This document shows, piece after piece, positions 23,364 to 33,734 of a stretch of 64,000 nucleotides of DNA; positions within the stretch are counted from its first letter, which is position 1; each line of letters starts with the position of its first letter. Both the position numbers and the translations under genes were made by a program. This DNA comes from Shimia sp. CNT1-13L.2 (GTDB lineage Bacteria > Pseudomonadota > Alphaproteobacteria > Rhodobacterales > Rhodobacteraceae). Under the pieces are notes generated by a model. The model had not been told where the DNA came from, did not search any database, and was given only the letters and a program-made list of their open reading frames with translations. The stretch is from contig NZ_JANDJO010000001.1 in the NCBI RefSeq assembly GCF_024331145.1, positions 558,001 through 622,000 on the forward strand, in the 5' to 3' direction.

Positions 23364-24245
23364 GTGAACCTTGCTTTGACAGTCTTGGAGATAGTGTCGC
23401 CCGTTTTCCTGCTCGCGGGGGTGGGTTTCGTCTGGGTTCGAGCCGGATTCGAATACCGGATCGAGTTCGTGACACGCCTTGCCATGACGCTGGCTGTCCC
23501 CTGTCTGATCTTCACCGCACTGATGAAAACCGAAGCCGATCTGGGGGCCCTGTTCAACCTGACGCTGGCCTCGATCTGTGCCTATGCTGCGGTGGGCGTG
23601 GCGGGCTGGGTCCTGTTCAAGGCGCTTGGCATGAACCTGCGCACCTACCTTGCGCCCTTCATCTTCGGCAACACCGGCAATCTTGGCATTCCCCTTGCGC
23701 TTTTTGCCTTTGGGCAGCCGGGCCTAGAACGCGCGGTTGTTCTTCTCGCGGTCAGCGCGGTTCTGTCCTTCACCTTTGGCATCTGGCTGGTCGCGGGGCG
23801 CGGATCGTTTCTGAAAATCCTCAAGGAACCGATGATCGGCGCGACGCTTCTGGGGGCGCTGTTCCTGTGGCAGGGTTGGGAAACCCCGCGGTTCCTGACC
23901 AACACGCTGGATCTTGCGGGACAGATGGCGATTCCGATGATGCTGATTACCCTTGGAGTGGCTGTTGGCCGCCTCAGCCCGGGGCGGGTGTCGACGGCGA
24001 TCGTGCTGTCGATCATCAAGCTGGTTGTCTGCGCGGCGATTGCCTGGGGCATTGGCCTCGCCTTCAATCTCGACGACATCTCTTTTGGTGTGCTTGTCCT
24101 GCAAATCGCAACACCCGTTGCCGTCACCGCTTACCTTCTGGCCGAGAAATATGGCGCCGACGCTCAATCAGTCGCGGGCTTCGTCGTCGTTTCAACGCTG
24201 GTATCCGTGGCAGGTCTGCCGCTTTTGCTGGGCCTCCTGCTCTGA
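23364..24245 (+). CDS. AEC-family transporter (auxin efflux carrier superfamily)
   Basis: A 293-residue inner-membrane protein with about ten hydrophobic helices in two inverted repeats. Signature stretches are VTRLAMTLAVPCLIFTALMK and FIFGNTGNLGIPLALFAFG, the latter being the conserved Asn-Gly-rich region of AEC/BASS-type carriers. Homologues export malonate or organic anions; the substrate is unknown. It starts with GTG, with GAGGAAACA 4-5 bases upstream. Confidence 0.88.
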   Translation: MNLALTVLEIVSPVFLLAGVGFVWVRAGFEYRIEFVTRLAMTLAVPCLIFTALMKTEADLGALFNLTLASICAYAAVGVAGWVLFKALGMNLRTYLAPFIFGNTGNLGIPLALFAFGQPGLERAVVLLAVSAVLSFTFGIWLVAGRGSFLKILKEPMIGATLLGALFLWQGWETPRFLTNTLDLAGQMAIPMMLITLGVAVGRLSPGRVSTAIVLSIIKLVVCAAIAWGIGLAFNLDDISFGVLVLQIATPVAVTAYLLAEKYGADAQSVAGFVVVSTLVSVAGLPLLLGLLL

Positions 24246-24327
24246 ACCGCAGGAATGTGATTTGCCCTCTCGGTCTGATCCGGTAGAATGCAGGCAAACA
24301 AAGAATACACCTATAAGGCGAGAGGCC

Positions 24328-24912
24328 ATGAGCAGACACTTTCGCGCCCTGACACTTCTTCTGTTGCTTGCAGCTTGCGGCGGCGGATACGACAGCGCGC
24401 CGCGCAATCTGAATGATGCTTGTTCGATCCTGCGGCAGCGTCCCACCTACGAGCGTGCCTTCAAGGCGACCCAGCGCAAGTGGGGTGTGCCGATCAACGT
24501 GCAGATGGCGTTCATTTACCAGGAAAGCAAATTCAAGTCCGACGCCCGGACGCCCTACAAATACGTTCTGGGCGTGCTGCCGATGGGACGTCAGTCAAGC
24601 GCCTACGGGTACGCCCAGGCACTGGATGCCACTTGGAAGCAGTACCAGAAGGAAACCCGCAGCCGCAGCGCCAAGCGCAACAACATTCGCGACGCGTCGG
24701 ATTTCATCGGCTGGTACATGACGGAAACCCGCAATCGCAACGGCATCTCGCTGACCAATGCGCGTCACCAGTACCTTGCCTATCACGAAGGCCATACCGG
24801 CTATAGCCGTGGGACCTGGCGTCGCAAATCCTGGCTGGTGCGTGTCTCGCAAGAGGTGGAAAACCGTTCGCAGATGTACCGCGCGCAACTTCGCAACTGC
24901 CGCAAGCTCTAA
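24328..24912 (+). CDS. Lytic-transglycosylase-like lipoprotein
   Basis: A 194-residue lipoprotein: signal MSRHFRALTLLLLLAAC with lipobox LAAC and acylated Cys17. The mature part has a lysozyme-like SLT fold with probable catalytic Glu66 in AFIYQESKF, followed by SSAYGYAQALDATW and YLAYHEGHTGYSRG blocks typical of peptidoglycan transglycosylases. It should act on peptidoglycan from the membrane. The frame continues upstream, but the signal peptide and AGAGG ribosome site fix the start. Its stop overlaps the convergent kinase stop by 4 bp. Confidence 0.82.
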   Translation: MSRHFRALTLLLLLAACGGGYDSAPRNLNDACSILRQRPTYERAFKATQRKWGVPINVQMAFIYQESKFKSDARTPYKYVLGVLPMGRQSSAYGYAQALDATWKQYQKETRSRSAKRNNIRDASDFIGWYMTETRNRNGISLTNARHQYLAYHEGHTGYSRGTWRRKSWLVRVSQEVENRSQMYRAQLRNCRKL

Positions 24913-25400
24913 TCCCAGTCGTCTTTATACGTCTTGATGTCAAAGCCCTCTTCGGGCTTTGGCGCAACAAAGTGGCGGGTGATCGCATCGAACTGCGCAT
25001 CGTCCGGCGCAAACGGGTGATCCCCGCTCGCGTTTCGGGCATGCATCCGCGCCCGGCATATGTCGTCCGGCACATCCAGATAGTGCAGCAAATGCGCCAC
25101 CCCGGCATCGTCGACAAGGCCCTTCATCCAGGCCCTTGCGGGCAGGGTATTGGCCTGAAAATCCAGAACCACCGAGACACCAGAGTGCAAGAGCCGCAGG
25201 ATATGCGGCCCCATCACGCCCCGCAGACGACGCGAGTTGCGCACGAAATCTTCGATGCTGCGCATCTCTGGCCCATAAAGCGCCGCAAGCCATTCATCTT
25301 CGCTCAGGACAACCGTCGCCGGCGCCTGCCCCAGTTCGGCGGCAAGCGTCGACTTTCCCGATGCAATCTTGCCGACAAGGATATGCAACGTGGCGGTCAT
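24909..25400 (-). CDS. P-loop kinase (AAA_33/zeta-toxin-like)
   Basis: A 163-residue NTP-binding protein: Walker A GKIASGKST (residues 10-18), SEDEWLAALYG as substrate or magnesium region, and a charged lid with DICRARMHARN. It resembles small phosphotransferases such as chloramphenicol- or zeta-like kinases; the substrate is unknown. It follows lolA by 8 bp as the last gene of the minus-strand group aminotransferase-ftsK-lolA-kinase. The frame extends upstream, but residues before MTATLHILVG are antisense to lolA. Confidence 0.78.
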   Translation of the reverse strand: MTATLHILVGKIASGKSTLAAELGQAPATVVLSEDEWLAALYGPEMRSIEDFVRNSRRLRGVMGPHILRLLHSGVSVVLDFQANTLPARAWMKGLVDDAGVAHLLHYLDVPDDICRARMHARNASGDHPFAPDDAQFDAITRHFVAPKPEEGFDIKTYKDDWD

Positions 25401-25408
25401 GACAGGGC

Positions 25409-26008
25409 CTAGTTGTTGTGAGGCAGATGCAAGTCGATGTTGAACAGCGAATTTTTCAAAGACATGCCGGTGTGCATCTCGCCAAGGATCACTGTCGTGC
25501 GACCGCCGGAATTGTCGTTGATCACCCACTGGCGCAACTCGACCGGATCACCGGTAAAGACCATTTCGATGCTGCCATATTCCGGATGCTCGGGGTCTTG
25601 CGCGGTCACCACCGTGGCGGTGCCATCATAGGCGTGCCCGACAACCATGTTGGCGCGCGCCAGATCAACGTTCCGGGCAAGGATAACCGACAACGGCGTG
25701 CGCCCCAAAGGATAGGTTTCGGGCGGTTGGTTGGACCGGCCATCAAAGATCGCAACCGTATTGGCACTGGCCAGAACCATCGCCTTTTCCGGTGGATCGT
25801 ATTCGAAACGAACACGGCCGGGACGCTTGATAAAGACCCGCCCTGTCGAGACCGACCCATCGTCGTTGATCTGGGTGAACTTGGCCTCGGCCGTCTTCAG
25901 GTCGTTCAGGTAGTCAGAGACCTCGGACAAGGGCAGCTTGTCTGCAAAGGCAGGCATCGCCAATGCAAGGCTCAGCACGGGTACGCTCAGAAATCGCAAC
26001 ATTTTCAT
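25409..26008 (-). CDS. lolA: Outer-membrane lipoprotein carrier protein LolA
   Basis: A 199-residue periplasmic chaperone that carries lipoproteins from LolCDE to the outer membrane. A signal peptide (MKMLRFLSVPVLSLALAMPAFA) is followed by the LolA-type strands TAEAKFTQINDDGSVSTGRVFI and RPGRVRFEYDPPEK. It lies 69 bp after ftsK, a common alphaproteobacterial order. The GGGGG immediately upstream serves ATG at 26008 or at 26002. Confidence 0.92.
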   Translation of the reverse strand: MKMLRFLSVPVLSLALAMPAFADKLPLSEVSDYLNDLKTAEAKFTQINDDGSVSTGRVFIKRPGRVRFEYDPPEKAMVLASANTVAIFDGRSNQPPETYPLGRTPLSVILARNVDLARANMVVGHAYDGTATVVTAQDPEHPEYGSIEMVFTGDPVELRQWVINDNSGGRTTVILGEMHTGMSLKNSLFNIDLHLPHNN

Positions 26009-26077
26009 ACCCCCTAGATATGCAATCGCCGCCGGAAATACACCCCGGCGGCGCTCACTGTCTCGTGTGTCGGCACC

Positions 26078-28924
26078 TTATTGCTCGGGCACCAGGATTT
26101 CGCGTTTGCCAACGTGGTTGGCCGGGCTGACCAGCCCCTCTTCTTCCATCTGCTCCACAAGACGCGCTGCCTTGTTGTAGCCGATCGACAGCTTGCGCTG
26201 GATGTAAGAGGTCGAACACTTGCGATCCTTGATGACGATGGCAACCGCCGTGTCATAAAGCGCATCCTCGGCATCGGTGTTGCCACCGGTCGACAGCCCC
26301 AGAACCGCATCAATGTTGCTGGCCTTGTCATCATCCGGCCCTTCGACCACGCCACCAACGTAGTCCGGCGCGCCAAAGCTCTTGAGATGGTTCACGATCT
26401 CTTCGACTTCCTCGTCGCTGACAAAGGGTCCGTGGCAGCGGGTGATCTTGGCACCGCCCGCCATGTACAGCATGTCCCCCATGCCCAGAAGCTGTTCGGC
26501 CCCCATTTCGCCAAGGATCGTGCGGCTGTCCACTTTCGAGGTCACCTGGAAGGAAATCCGGGTCGGGAAGTTGGCCTTGATCGTGCCGGTGATCACGTCG
26601 ACCGAGGGGCGCTGAGTGGCCATGATGATGTGAATGCCAGAGGCACGCGCCATCTGGGCCAGACGCTGAATGCAGGCTTCGATTTCCTTGCCCGCGACCA
26701 TCATCAGGTCGGCCATCTCGTCCACGATCACGACGATATAGGGCATCTTCTCGGGGGCGAATTCCTCGGTCTCGAACACCGGTTCACCGGTCTCGTCATC
26801 AAAGCCGGTCTGCACCGTCCGCGAGAACATGTCGCCCTTGTCGAGCGCGTCTTTCACGCGGCTGTTATAGCCGTCGATGTTCCGCACGCCCATCTTGGAC
26901 ATCTTGCGATAGCGTTCTTCCATCTCGCCGACGACCCACTTGAGGGCAACAACCGCCTTCTTGGGGTCGGTCACAACCGGCGAAAGCAGGTGCGGAATGC
27001 CATCATAGACACTCAGTTCAAGCATCTTCGGGTCGATCATGATCATCCGGCATTCTTCCGGTGTCAGGCGATAAAGCAACGACAGGATCATGGTGTTGAT
27101 CGCAACCGACTTACCCGAACCGGTGGTCCCGGCAATCAACAGGTGAGGCATCTTGGCAAGGTTGGCCACAACCGGGTCACCGCCAATGTCCTTGCCCAGC
27201 GCCAGCGGCAGTTTCATGTTGGTGTCGCCAAAGTCACGCGCCGAGAGGATCTCGCGCAGCACCACCTTCTCGCGGTTCTCGTTCGGCAGTTCGATCCCGA
27301 TCACGCTGCGGCCCGGCACGGTGGAAACACGCGCCGACAGGGCGCTCATCGAGCGGGCGATATCGTCGGCCAGACCAATCACGCGGCTGGCCTTGAGGCC
27401 CGGCGCGGGTTCGAGTTCGTACATGGTGACGACGGGGCCAGGACGCACGCTGACGATCTCGCCCTTGACGCCATAGTCATCAAGAACGGTCTCAAGCATA
27501 CGGGCATTTTCTTCCAGCGCCTCGTCACTCAGGTGATGACGCTGAATGTCCATCGGGTTCGCCAGCAGGTTCAGTGGCGGCAGTTCGTATTCAACGCTGT
27601 TCTCGTCAAAGTTCAGCGACGGTTGCGCCTCGGCCTTGGCACGGGTCGACGGTTGCACAGGCTTCTGGCTGCGCGGTTGCACAACCTTCTTGGGTTCCTG
27701 CATCGGGATCGCGGCGCTTGTCACGGGCGGTGTCACCACCGGCTCGAGCGGCAGGGCCTGTTCCGGTTCGCTGTCGATGAAATCCTCAACCAGCGGCACA
27801 TCCTCGGCCATCGGCGCAGCGAAGGCGGCGGTCAGCGGCGGCTCGGGTGGCAGTTCGCCGTGCGGCATCGGGTCAAGGATCAACGGATCGGGGCCGCGAC
27901 CACGGCCACGGGTCAGCGGCGTGGCATCTTCGATGTCAATCTCGACATCCTGCGCGGCCTGTTCCTGCGCTTTGCGGTGGCGAATGACATCGGCAATCTT
28001 GGCGCGGATACGATCATCCCCCGGCGCGTCTGCGATGTCCTCGACAAAGATGTTTTCCACCAGTTCCGGCTCGGGCATCGGTTCCGGCGCGCGCTTGATC
28101 AGGGCAGGCATCCGCTTGAGGATACCCGGCTTCTCGATCACCTCTTCACGGGCGGGTTCTGCTGCGACGACCTCGGGCGCAGCGGACGCGGCAACGGTCT
28201 GTGCCTGCGCCTCTGCCTCGGCCTTGCGCTCCTGACGACGGGCCTGCGCACGTTGCGCCGCCTGTGCCGCTCCGCCCATGCCCTTGCCAAGAAGCGTCAT
28301 CAGCGAGGCATAGGACAGGATCACGCCCACAACCATGAACCGCGCCACCTTGCGCAGTTCCTCGCGGGTAAAGCCCAGCACGAAAAGGGCCAATGCAACA
28401 AAACCTAGCCCCATCACCAGCGACATCATCTTGACGCCAAACCCCACGCCAATCGGCAGGATAGTCAGGATCGCACCAAGCACGGTATCGCCGAACAGAC
28501 CGCCAAGGCCAAAGCTGTGGGTCCAGCCGTCTCCGGGAACAAGAGTCGAGGCATAGACCGAGCCAAGGGCCAGAACGATCGGGGCAAAGATCGCACGGTT
28601 CATCGCACGTTCCTCACCGATATGAAGCGAGAAGCGCAGCCCCCAGGCGATCAGGACCAGCGCGATCCCCCAGCTGCCGCCACCGACAATCATGTAGAGC
28701 GGGGCTGCAATCGACGCGCCCAACGCCCCCATCCAGTTTTCCACCGGCGCATCGGTCGCCGAAAGCCAGCTTGGGTCGTTTGGCGAATAGGAGAACACCA
28801 TCGCCGCAGCCATCAACCCGAGGAGGATGAGCGCGATGCCGATCAGTTCCTTTCCGCGTTTTTCAATCGCGGCCTGTGTTGTGCTGTCAAAGAGCGGGTC
28901 TCGTCCACGCGCCTGATATGCCAT
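26078..28924 (-). CDS. ftsK: DNA translocase FtsK
   Basis: A 948-residue septal DNA pump. Four to five membrane helices occupy about residues 25-190, followed by a proline/glutamate-rich linker (about 210-440). The motor has Walker [11 protein letters not shown] and Walker [12 protein letters not shown], and the C-terminal winged-helix gamma domain ([22 protein letters not shown]) reads KOPS sequences and activates XerCD. GAGGGAACGAG precedes ATG. It sits 19 bp after the aminotransferase gene and upstream of lolA. Confidence 0.97.
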   Translation of the reverse strand: MAYQARGRDPLFDSTTQAAIEKRGKELIGIALILLGLMAAAMVFSYSPNDPSWLSATDAPVENWMGALGASIAAPLYMIVGGGSWGIALVLIAWGLRFSLHIGEERAMNRAIFAPIVLALGSVYASTLVPGDGWTHSFGLGGLFGDTVLGAILTILPIGVGFGVKMMSLVMGLGFVALALFVLGFTREELRKVARFMVVGVILSYASLMTLLGKGMGGAAQAAQRAQARRQERKAEAEAQAQTVAASAAPEVVAAEPAREEVIEKPGILKRMPALIKRAPEPMPEPELVENIFVEDIADAPGDDRIRAKIADVIRHRKAQEQAAQDVEIDIEDATPLTRGRGRGPDPLILDPMPHGELPPEPPLTAAFAAPMAEDVPLVEDFIDSEPEQALPLEPVVTPPVTSAAIPMQEPKKVVQPRSQKPVQPSTRAKAEAQPSLNFDENSVEYELPPLNLLANPMDIQRHHLSDEALEENARMLETVLDDYGVKGEIVSVRPGPVVTMYELEPAPGLKASRVIGLADDIARSMSALSARVSTVPGRSVIGIELPNENREKVVLREILSARDFGDTNMKLPLALGKDIGGDPVVANLAKMPHLLIAGTTGSGKSVAINTMILSLLYRLTPEECRMIMIDPKMLELSVYDGIPHLLSPVVTDPKKAVVALKWVVGEMEERYRKMSKMGVRNIDGYNSRVKDALDKGDMFSRTVQTGFDDETGEPVFETEEFAPEKMPYIVVIVDEMADLMMVAGKEIEACIQRLAQMARASGIHIIMATQRPSVDVITGTIKANFPTRISFQVTSKVDSRTILGEMGAEQLLGMGDMLYMAGGAKITRCHGPFVSDEEVEEIVNHLKSFGAPDYVGGVVEGPDDDKASNIDAVLGLSTGGNTDAEDALYDTAVAIVIKDRKCSTSYIQRKLSIGYNKAARLVEQMEEEGLVSPANHVGKREILVPEQ

Positions 28925-28943
28925 ACTCGTTCCCTCGTTCTTC

Positions 28944-30119
28944 TTATCCGTAGATGCAGTCGCGCAACGTGATCAGCGCGTCCCGCACCTCGGTTTTTGG
29001 GGCCACCAAGGCGACCCGGATATATCCTTTGCCGGGGTTGCCGGCCTCTGTATCGCGGCTGAGATAGGCGCCAGGCAGAACCCGAATGCCGGTCTCGGTC
29101 CAGGCCTTCATGGCCGCCGCTTCACCATCGTCCACCGGCAGCCACAGGAAGAACCCCGCCTCGGGGCTCTGGTATCCGGGCACATCGGCAAACACCTCGT
29201 CGGCGATGGCGAATTTTTCCTGGTAAAGGCGGCGGTTCTCTTCCACATGCGCCTCGTCATCCCAGACCTTTGCCGCCGCCAGTTGCAGCGGCAGGGGCAG
29301 CGGCGCACCGGAATAGGCCCGCAACTGGCGGATGCGGCGGATGCACTCTGGCCCGCCTGCAACGAACCCCGAACGCAGCCCCGGCAGGTTCGACCGTTTC
29401 GACAGCGAATGAAAAATCACCACGCGCTCGGGATCAGCCCCCACTTCACGCGCCACTTCCAATGCCCCCGAAGGGGCCTCATTGCGATAGATTTCCGAGT
29501 AACACTCGTCTGCGAAGATGCGGAAATCATACTGTTCGGCAAGCGCGATCAAGTCGCGCCAGTATTGCCGCGTCGCCACTGCGCCCTGCGGATTGGCCGG
29601 CGAACAGATATAGGCTACTGCCACGCGCTCAAGCACCTCGGGTGCCAGCGTGGTGTAATCCGGCATAAAGCCATTCTCGGCCACGGCGTTCACGAAAACC
29701 GGCTCGGCGTTCACCGAGACCGTCGCCACGGCATAGACCTGATAGAAGGGGTTCGGCATCAGCACCACGGGCTGTTGGCCGTTCTTTTCCTCGGGGATCA
29801 GCGCCATCGCGGCATTGTAAAGCCCCTCGCGCGTGCCGTTCAGCGCCATGATTTGCGTCTCGGGCACCGCCACGCCATAGCGGCGGTTGATCCAGCCGGA
29901 AATCGCCGTCAGCAACTCGGGGCAGCCGTCATTCGGGGGGTATTTGTTGAAGCCCGCCGCATTGTCCGCGATCACATCGGTCACCCAGGCCGGAAACGCG
30001 TGTTTCGGCTCACCGATCGTCATGTGGACAATATCACCACCCGGCGCGTGATGGTCCAATAGCGCGCGCAAGCGCGGAAACGCATAAGCCGGAAGGTTCG
30101 AAAACCGCTCGGGAAACAT
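28944..30119 (-). CDS. Class I/II PLP aminotransferase (succinyldiaminopimelate transaminase-like)
   Basis: A 391-residue fold-type I aminotransferase. The PLP lysine is in [15 protein letters not shown]; other conserved blocks are [17 protein letters not shown] and [10 protein letters not shown]. The N-terminus [17 protein letters not shown] and the SKRSNLPG signature resemble DapC-type N-succinyl-LL-diaminopimelate aminotransferases of lysine/peptidoglycan synthesis, but related enzymes have other substrates. ATG at 30119 is preferred to the TTG at 30134, whose codons include the GAGG ribosome site. Confidence 0.85.
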   Translation of the reverse strand: MFPERFSNLPAYAFPRLRALLDHHAPGGDIVHMTIGEPKHAFPAWVTDVIADNAAGFNKYPPNDGCPELLTAISGWINRRYGVAVPETQIMALNGTREGLYNAAMALIPEEKNGQQPVVLMPNPFYQVYAVATVSVNAEPVFVNAVAENGFMPDYTTLAPEVLERVAVAYICSPANPQGAVATRQYWRDLIALAEQYDFRIFADECYSEIYRNEAPSGALEVAREVGADPERVVIFHSLSKRSNLPGLRSGFVAGGPECIRRIRQLRAYSGAPLPLPLQLAAAKVWDDEAHVEENRRLYQEKFAIADEVFADVPGYQSPEAGFFLWLPVDDGEAAAMKAWTETGIRVLPGAYLSRDTEAGNPGKGYIRVALVAPKTEVRDALITLRDCIYG

Positions 30120-30250
30120 ATTCAACTGCCTCAAGGTTCGGGATCATTGGCGCCCCGTTTGTCCCTAAACTACCCAAGGCAGGCCGCTTCGTCCAGAAAA
30201 ATGCCCTTTTGAACGGCGGTTGTTGCTTTTGCGCCAGCCCGTTGCGGGTG

Positions 30251-31582
30251 TCAGGCCCTCAGTGCCGTTTCGGCAGCCGCGGCCACGCGCAACAGGCGTT
30301 CTTCGGCCATCGGCGCGCCAAGCATCATCAAGCCACAGCTTGGCACGCCCGTGGGCAGCGACATGCCGCAGACGCCCATCAGGTTGCCAATCCGCGTGTT
30401 GCGCAGCGCCAGCAGGTTCTCGGTGACATAGTAGTCCTGATCTTGCATCAGGCGCTCTGCATCCGGCGGTAGAATCGGCGAGGTCGGCAAAAGAACCGCA
30501 TCAAACCCGGCCACCCGCGCATGCCAGGTGGCGCGCAGGGATTCGAGTTCCTGCCAGGCGGAAACATAGGTTGGCCCGTCAAACCCGGCACCAGACCGGA
30601 ACCGTTCAAGGACCTGATCGAACATCAGGTCGGGCTGCGATTCGATGACGTCGCGCCACGTTCCATAGGCCTCGGCCGTGAACAGCGGCCCCGACAGCGC
30701 CAGAGCGCGGGCCACTTCGGGTGCCGCGATCCGTTCCACCTTGGCTCCCATTGCCTCGAGACGGTCCACCGCCTGCGTAAAGCCCGCCAGCGGGGCCTCG
30801 CGCACATCGTCCATTGCGCCGGTTTCGAGAACCGCAAACCGCATGCCTTTGAGTGTTGCGCCCCGCAGGTCTGCCGCCTGCCCGCCTTCGAGAACGGCCA
30901 GCATCAGCGCGGCATCTTCCACTGTCCGGCACAACGGCCCGACGGTGTCAAACTTCTCGCAGAGCGGCACAACACCCTTTGCCGACACCCGTCCCTCGGT
31001 GGTTTTCAAGCCCACGAGGTCATTCCAGGCCGACGGGATACGCACCGATCCGCCGGTATCCGATCCCACGCCGACAGCAGACAATCCAAAGGCCACCGAT
31101 GCCGCCGCGCCCGAGGATGATCCCCCCGGCACCGCCTTTGGATCATTCACACAAGGTGGCGTCGCCGTCATCGGGTTGAGGCCAAGACCTGAGAAAGCCA
31201 GTTCCGACATATGCGTCTTGCCAAGGCACACCAGCCCCAGCGCCGTGGCATTGGCAAGCACCTCGGCATCCCGCGCGGGCACCCGCCCCTCCAGGAGCTT
31301 TGATCCCGCTTCGGTCGCGACACCGGCGCTGTCGAACAGGTCTTTCCAACTGATCGGCACACCGTCCAGCAACGACAGGCGATGCCCGGCGCGCGCGCGC
31401 TCGGCGGCGGCTTCGGCTTCGGCCATTGCCCTGTCGTGTGTCACTGCACTGAAAATGCGGTCGCGGGCATCGTGGCTATCAATCGCCCCAAGAAAGGCCT
31501 GCGTCAGCGCTACCGGATCAATCGATCCATTGCCAATACCGCGCCCCAGATCTGCCGCGCTCATCTCAAGCCAGTCGAACAT
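30251..31582 (-). CDS. Amidase (amidase signature family)
   Basis: A 443-residue amide hydrolase. The Ser-cisSer-Lys triad is visible: Lys80 (ISWKD), cis-Ser155 (PGGSSSG) and nucleophile Ser179 (GSDTGGS). It lacks GatA-specific context (no gatB or gatC), so a free amidase, for example on indole-acetamide-like or aryl amides, is more likely. The start at 31582 has GGTGGAG upstream; the open frame to 32710 is antisense to the neighbouring monooxygenase. It is divergent from that gene and 131 bp upstream of the aminotransferase. Confidence 0.88.
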   Translation of the reverse strand: MFDWLEMSAADLGRGIGNGSIDPVALTQAFLGAIDSHDARDRIFSAVTHDRAMAEAEAAAERARAGHRLSLLDGVPISWKDLFDSAGVATEAGSKLLEGRVPARDAEVLANATALGLVCLGKTHMSELAFSGLGLNPMTATPPCVNDPKAVPGGSSSGAAASVAFGLSAVGVGSDTGGSVRIPSAWNDLVGLKTTEGRVSAKGVVPLCEKFDTVGPLCRTVEDAALMLAVLEGGQAADLRGATLKGMRFAVLETGAMDDVREAPLAGFTQAVDRLEAMGAKVERIAAPEVARALALSGPLFTAEAYGTWRDVIESQPDLMFDQVLERFRSGAGFDGPTYVSAWQELESLRATWHARVAGFDAVLLPTSPILPPDAERLMQDQDYYVTENLLALRNTRIGNLMGVCGMSLPTGVPSCGLMMLGAPMAEERLLRVAAAAETALRA

Positions 31583-31669
31583 GCTCCACCCCCGGAAAAA
31601 TTCCTCGCAACCGACGGTAGCGACCCCGCGCAGCATGGACAATCCCGTTTCCACGCGCATATTGAGCGC

Positions 31670-32884
31670 ATGAGCTATGACACCGATATCCTGATCGCTG
31701 GCGGCGGCCTGAATGGCCCTGCCCTGGCCCTTGGTCTTGCACAGGCGGGCTTTGCCGTCACCGTTGTTGACGCCCGCCCCGAGACGGCCCGCGCCGATGA
31801 CAATTTCGACGGGCGCGGCTATGCGCTGGCATTGGCCTCCAAGCGGCTGCTGGATGCAATCGGTGTCTGGAAACCCGTCGGTGACAACGCGCAGGCCATG
31901 AACGAAATCAAGGTTTCGGACGGGCGCGCCGGTGAAGGCCCCTCGCCTTTCTTCCTGCACTTCGACAAGGCCGAACTGGAAGAAGGTCCGATGGGCTATA
32001 TGCTCGAAGACCGCTTCCTCTATCGCGCCTTCCTTGACGCCATGCGCGCGGAAGAGGCGATCACCAAGATCACCGAAGATAGCGTTGTCGATCAGGCGGT
32101 GGATGCCACCGGCGTCACCGCGACGCTGGCCTCTGGCAAAACCATCCGTGCGCGCCTTTTGGTGGGCTGCGATGGCCGCCAAAGCGGCGTGGCCCAACGT
32201 GCCGGCATCAAGCGCAGTGGCTGGGGATACGGCCAGACCGCGCTGGTCTGCGCCATCGCGCATGAAAAGCCGCACGGCGGTATCGCACACCAGTTCTTCA
32301 TGCCGCCCGGCCCGCTGGCCATTCTGCCCCTTCCCGGCAACATGTCGTCCATCGTCTGGAGCGAGACCGACGAAAACGCCAAGCGTATCAATGCCTTGTC
32401 CGACGAAGACTATATGGCCGTCCTGCGCCCGCGCTTTGGGGATTTCCTCGGCAAGATCGAACTGGCCGGGGCGCGCTTTACCTATCCCCTCAACCTGACC
32501 GTCGCCAACGAGTTCGTCGCCGAGCGCATCGCACTGGTGGGTGACGCGGCCCACGGGATGCACCCGATCGCCGGACAGGGCCTGAATGCCGGTCTGCGCG
32601 ATGTGGGTGCGTTGGTACAGATCCTCAGCGAAGCCCAGCGCCGCGGCGAAGACTTTGCCTCGATCCTCGTGCTGGGGCGCTATCAGGAATGGCGTCGCTT
32701 CGACACCCACGCGCTGGTGGCGGCCACCGACCTCACCAACAAACTGTTCTCCAACGACAACCCGCTGCTGCGGATCGGGCGCGACATAGGCATGGGGCTG
32801 GTCAACGCCTCCCCCCGCCTGCGCCGCACCTTCATGCGCGAAGCCGCGGGCCTGACGGGTGACCTTCCAGAGCTGATGCGCTAG
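31670..32884 (+). CDS. UbiH/UbiF/COQ6-family FAD monooxygenase
   Basis: A 404-residue class A flavin monooxygenase. The dinucleotide motif is [17 protein letters not shown] (about residues 8-24), the middle DG-type segment is [16 protein letters not shown], and the flavin-ribityl block is [23 protein letters not shown] near residue 290. This combination is that of ubiquinone-ring hydroxylases (UbiH, UbiF, UbiI). Which ring position it hydroxylates is unclear. The stop codon interleaves with that of the convergent Trm112-like gene. Confidence 0.88.
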   Translation: MSYDTDILIAGGGLNGPALALGLAQAGFAVTVVDARPETARADDNFDGRGYALALASKRLLDAIGVWKPVGDNAQAMNEIKVSDGRAGEGPSPFFLHFDKAELEEGPMGYMLEDRFLYRAFLDAMRAEEAITKITEDSVVDQAVDATGVTATLASGKTIRARLLVGCDGRQSGVAQRAGIKRSGWGYGQTALVCAIAHEKPHGGIAHQFFMPPGPLAILPLPGNMSSIVWSETDENAKRINALSDEDYMAVLRPRFGDFLGKIELAGARFTYPLNLTVANEFVAERIALVGDAAHGMHPIAGQGLNAGLRDVGALVQILSEAQRRGEDFASILVLGRYQEWRRFDTHALVAATDLTNKLFSNDNPLLRIGRDIGMGLVNASPRLRRTFMREAAGLTGDLPELMR

Positions 32885-33066
32885 TCGATCACGCGCGCTT
32901 CGTCGATCAGCATGACCGGAATGCCCGCGCGAATGGGAAACGCCAGTTTCGCCGCATCCGAGACCAGCTCCTGCTTCTCCGCGTCATAGCGCAGGGTCGA
33001 ACGTGTCTGCGGGCAGATCAGCGCCTCAAGCATGCGACGATCGAATTCCGGGGTTGTTTCACTCAT
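32881..33066 (-). CDS. Trm112-family protein
   Basis: A 61-residue small protein with the [14 protein letters not shown] start and the [18 protein letters not shown] end of the Trm112/YcaR family. The zinc-binding cysteine pairs of eukaryotic Trm112 are reduced to one cysteine here, usual for bacterial members. Eukaryotic relatives activate methyltransferases; the bacterial role is unclear. Its ATG overlaps the stop of the LON-domain gene (ATGA), so the two are coupled. Confidence 0.85.
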   Translation of the reverse strand: MSETTPEFDRRMLEALICPQTRSTLRYDAEKQELVSDAAKLAFPIRAGIPVMLIDEARVID

Positions 33067-33707
33067 TGCATCAAATCCTCTCCGGCGCCGCCACGCAGCG
33101 CGAACTCGATCAGCGTGATAAGCGTTTCGCGCCGGGTTGCCAATGAGGGCGCTTCCAAAAGCGCCTGTTTGTCTTCCGGCTCGAACTCGAGAAGCATCGA
33201 CAGCGAGTTGATCAGCAACTCATCATCCGCGTCCTGAAGCGTTTCCCAATCCGTCGAAAGATCCAAGGCGGTGAAATAGCGCTTCAGCAACCCCATAAAA
33301 CCGGGCCGATCAAAGCAAGCGTCGTGTTCCTTCGGGCCAAGATCGCGGGCAAACCCGTCCCAGCTCACCTCGCAGCGCCGGTAGGGTTGAAACCCCTCCA
33401 CCTCTTTCTGCACCCGAAAGCGGGAAATCCCCGTGAGGGTGATAAGATAGCGGTGGTCCTCGGTCTCGGAAAACTGCGTGATCCGCCCGGCACAGCCAAT
33501 GGTCTGCAAACCAATACCTTCGCGGCCCGGCACCTCGTTCGGCTGCACCATCCCGATCAGCCGCCCCGGCGTCTTCAGGGCGTCGTCCAGCATGGTGAGA
33601 TAACGCGGCTCGAAGATATGCAGGGGCAGTCGCGAGCGCGGCAAAAGCAACGCCCCCGGCAGGGGAAAAACCGCAATGGTTTCGGGCAGATCGGAGGCCT
33701 TGAACAT
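33063..33707 (-). CDS. LON substrate-binding-domain protein
   Basis: A 214-residue stand-alone Lon N-terminal domain without ATPase or protease parts. [30 protein letters not shown] at the start and the [29 protein letters not shown] block are typical. Such proteins may bind proteins or act in quality control. It lies between the CnoX-like gene (27 bp) and the Trm112-like gene (4-bp overlap), an order common in alphaproteobacteria. Confidence 0.9.
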   Translation of the reverse strand: MFKASDLPETIAVFPLPGALLLPRSRLPLHIFEPRYLTMLDDALKTPGRLIGMVQPNEVPGREGIGLQTIGCAGRITQFSETEDHRYLITLTGISRFRVQKEVEGFQPYRRCEVSWDGFARDLGPKEHDACFDRPGFMGLLKRYFTALDLSTDWETLQDADDELLINSLSMLLEFEPEDKQALLEAPSLATRRETLITLIEFALRGGAGEDLMQ

Positions 33708-33734
33708 GGCTAAGAGCTTAGCGCGCTTTTCCGA

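Noticed and set aside
26081-28408. Open frame of 775 codons opposite ftsK
   Set aside because: Antisense shadow; ftsK motifs lie on the opposite strand.
30251-32710. Apparent 819-residue amidase fusion
   Set aside because: Only the last 443 residues are amidase; the first 376 are antisense to the UbiH-type gene. The start at 31582 has its own ribosome site.
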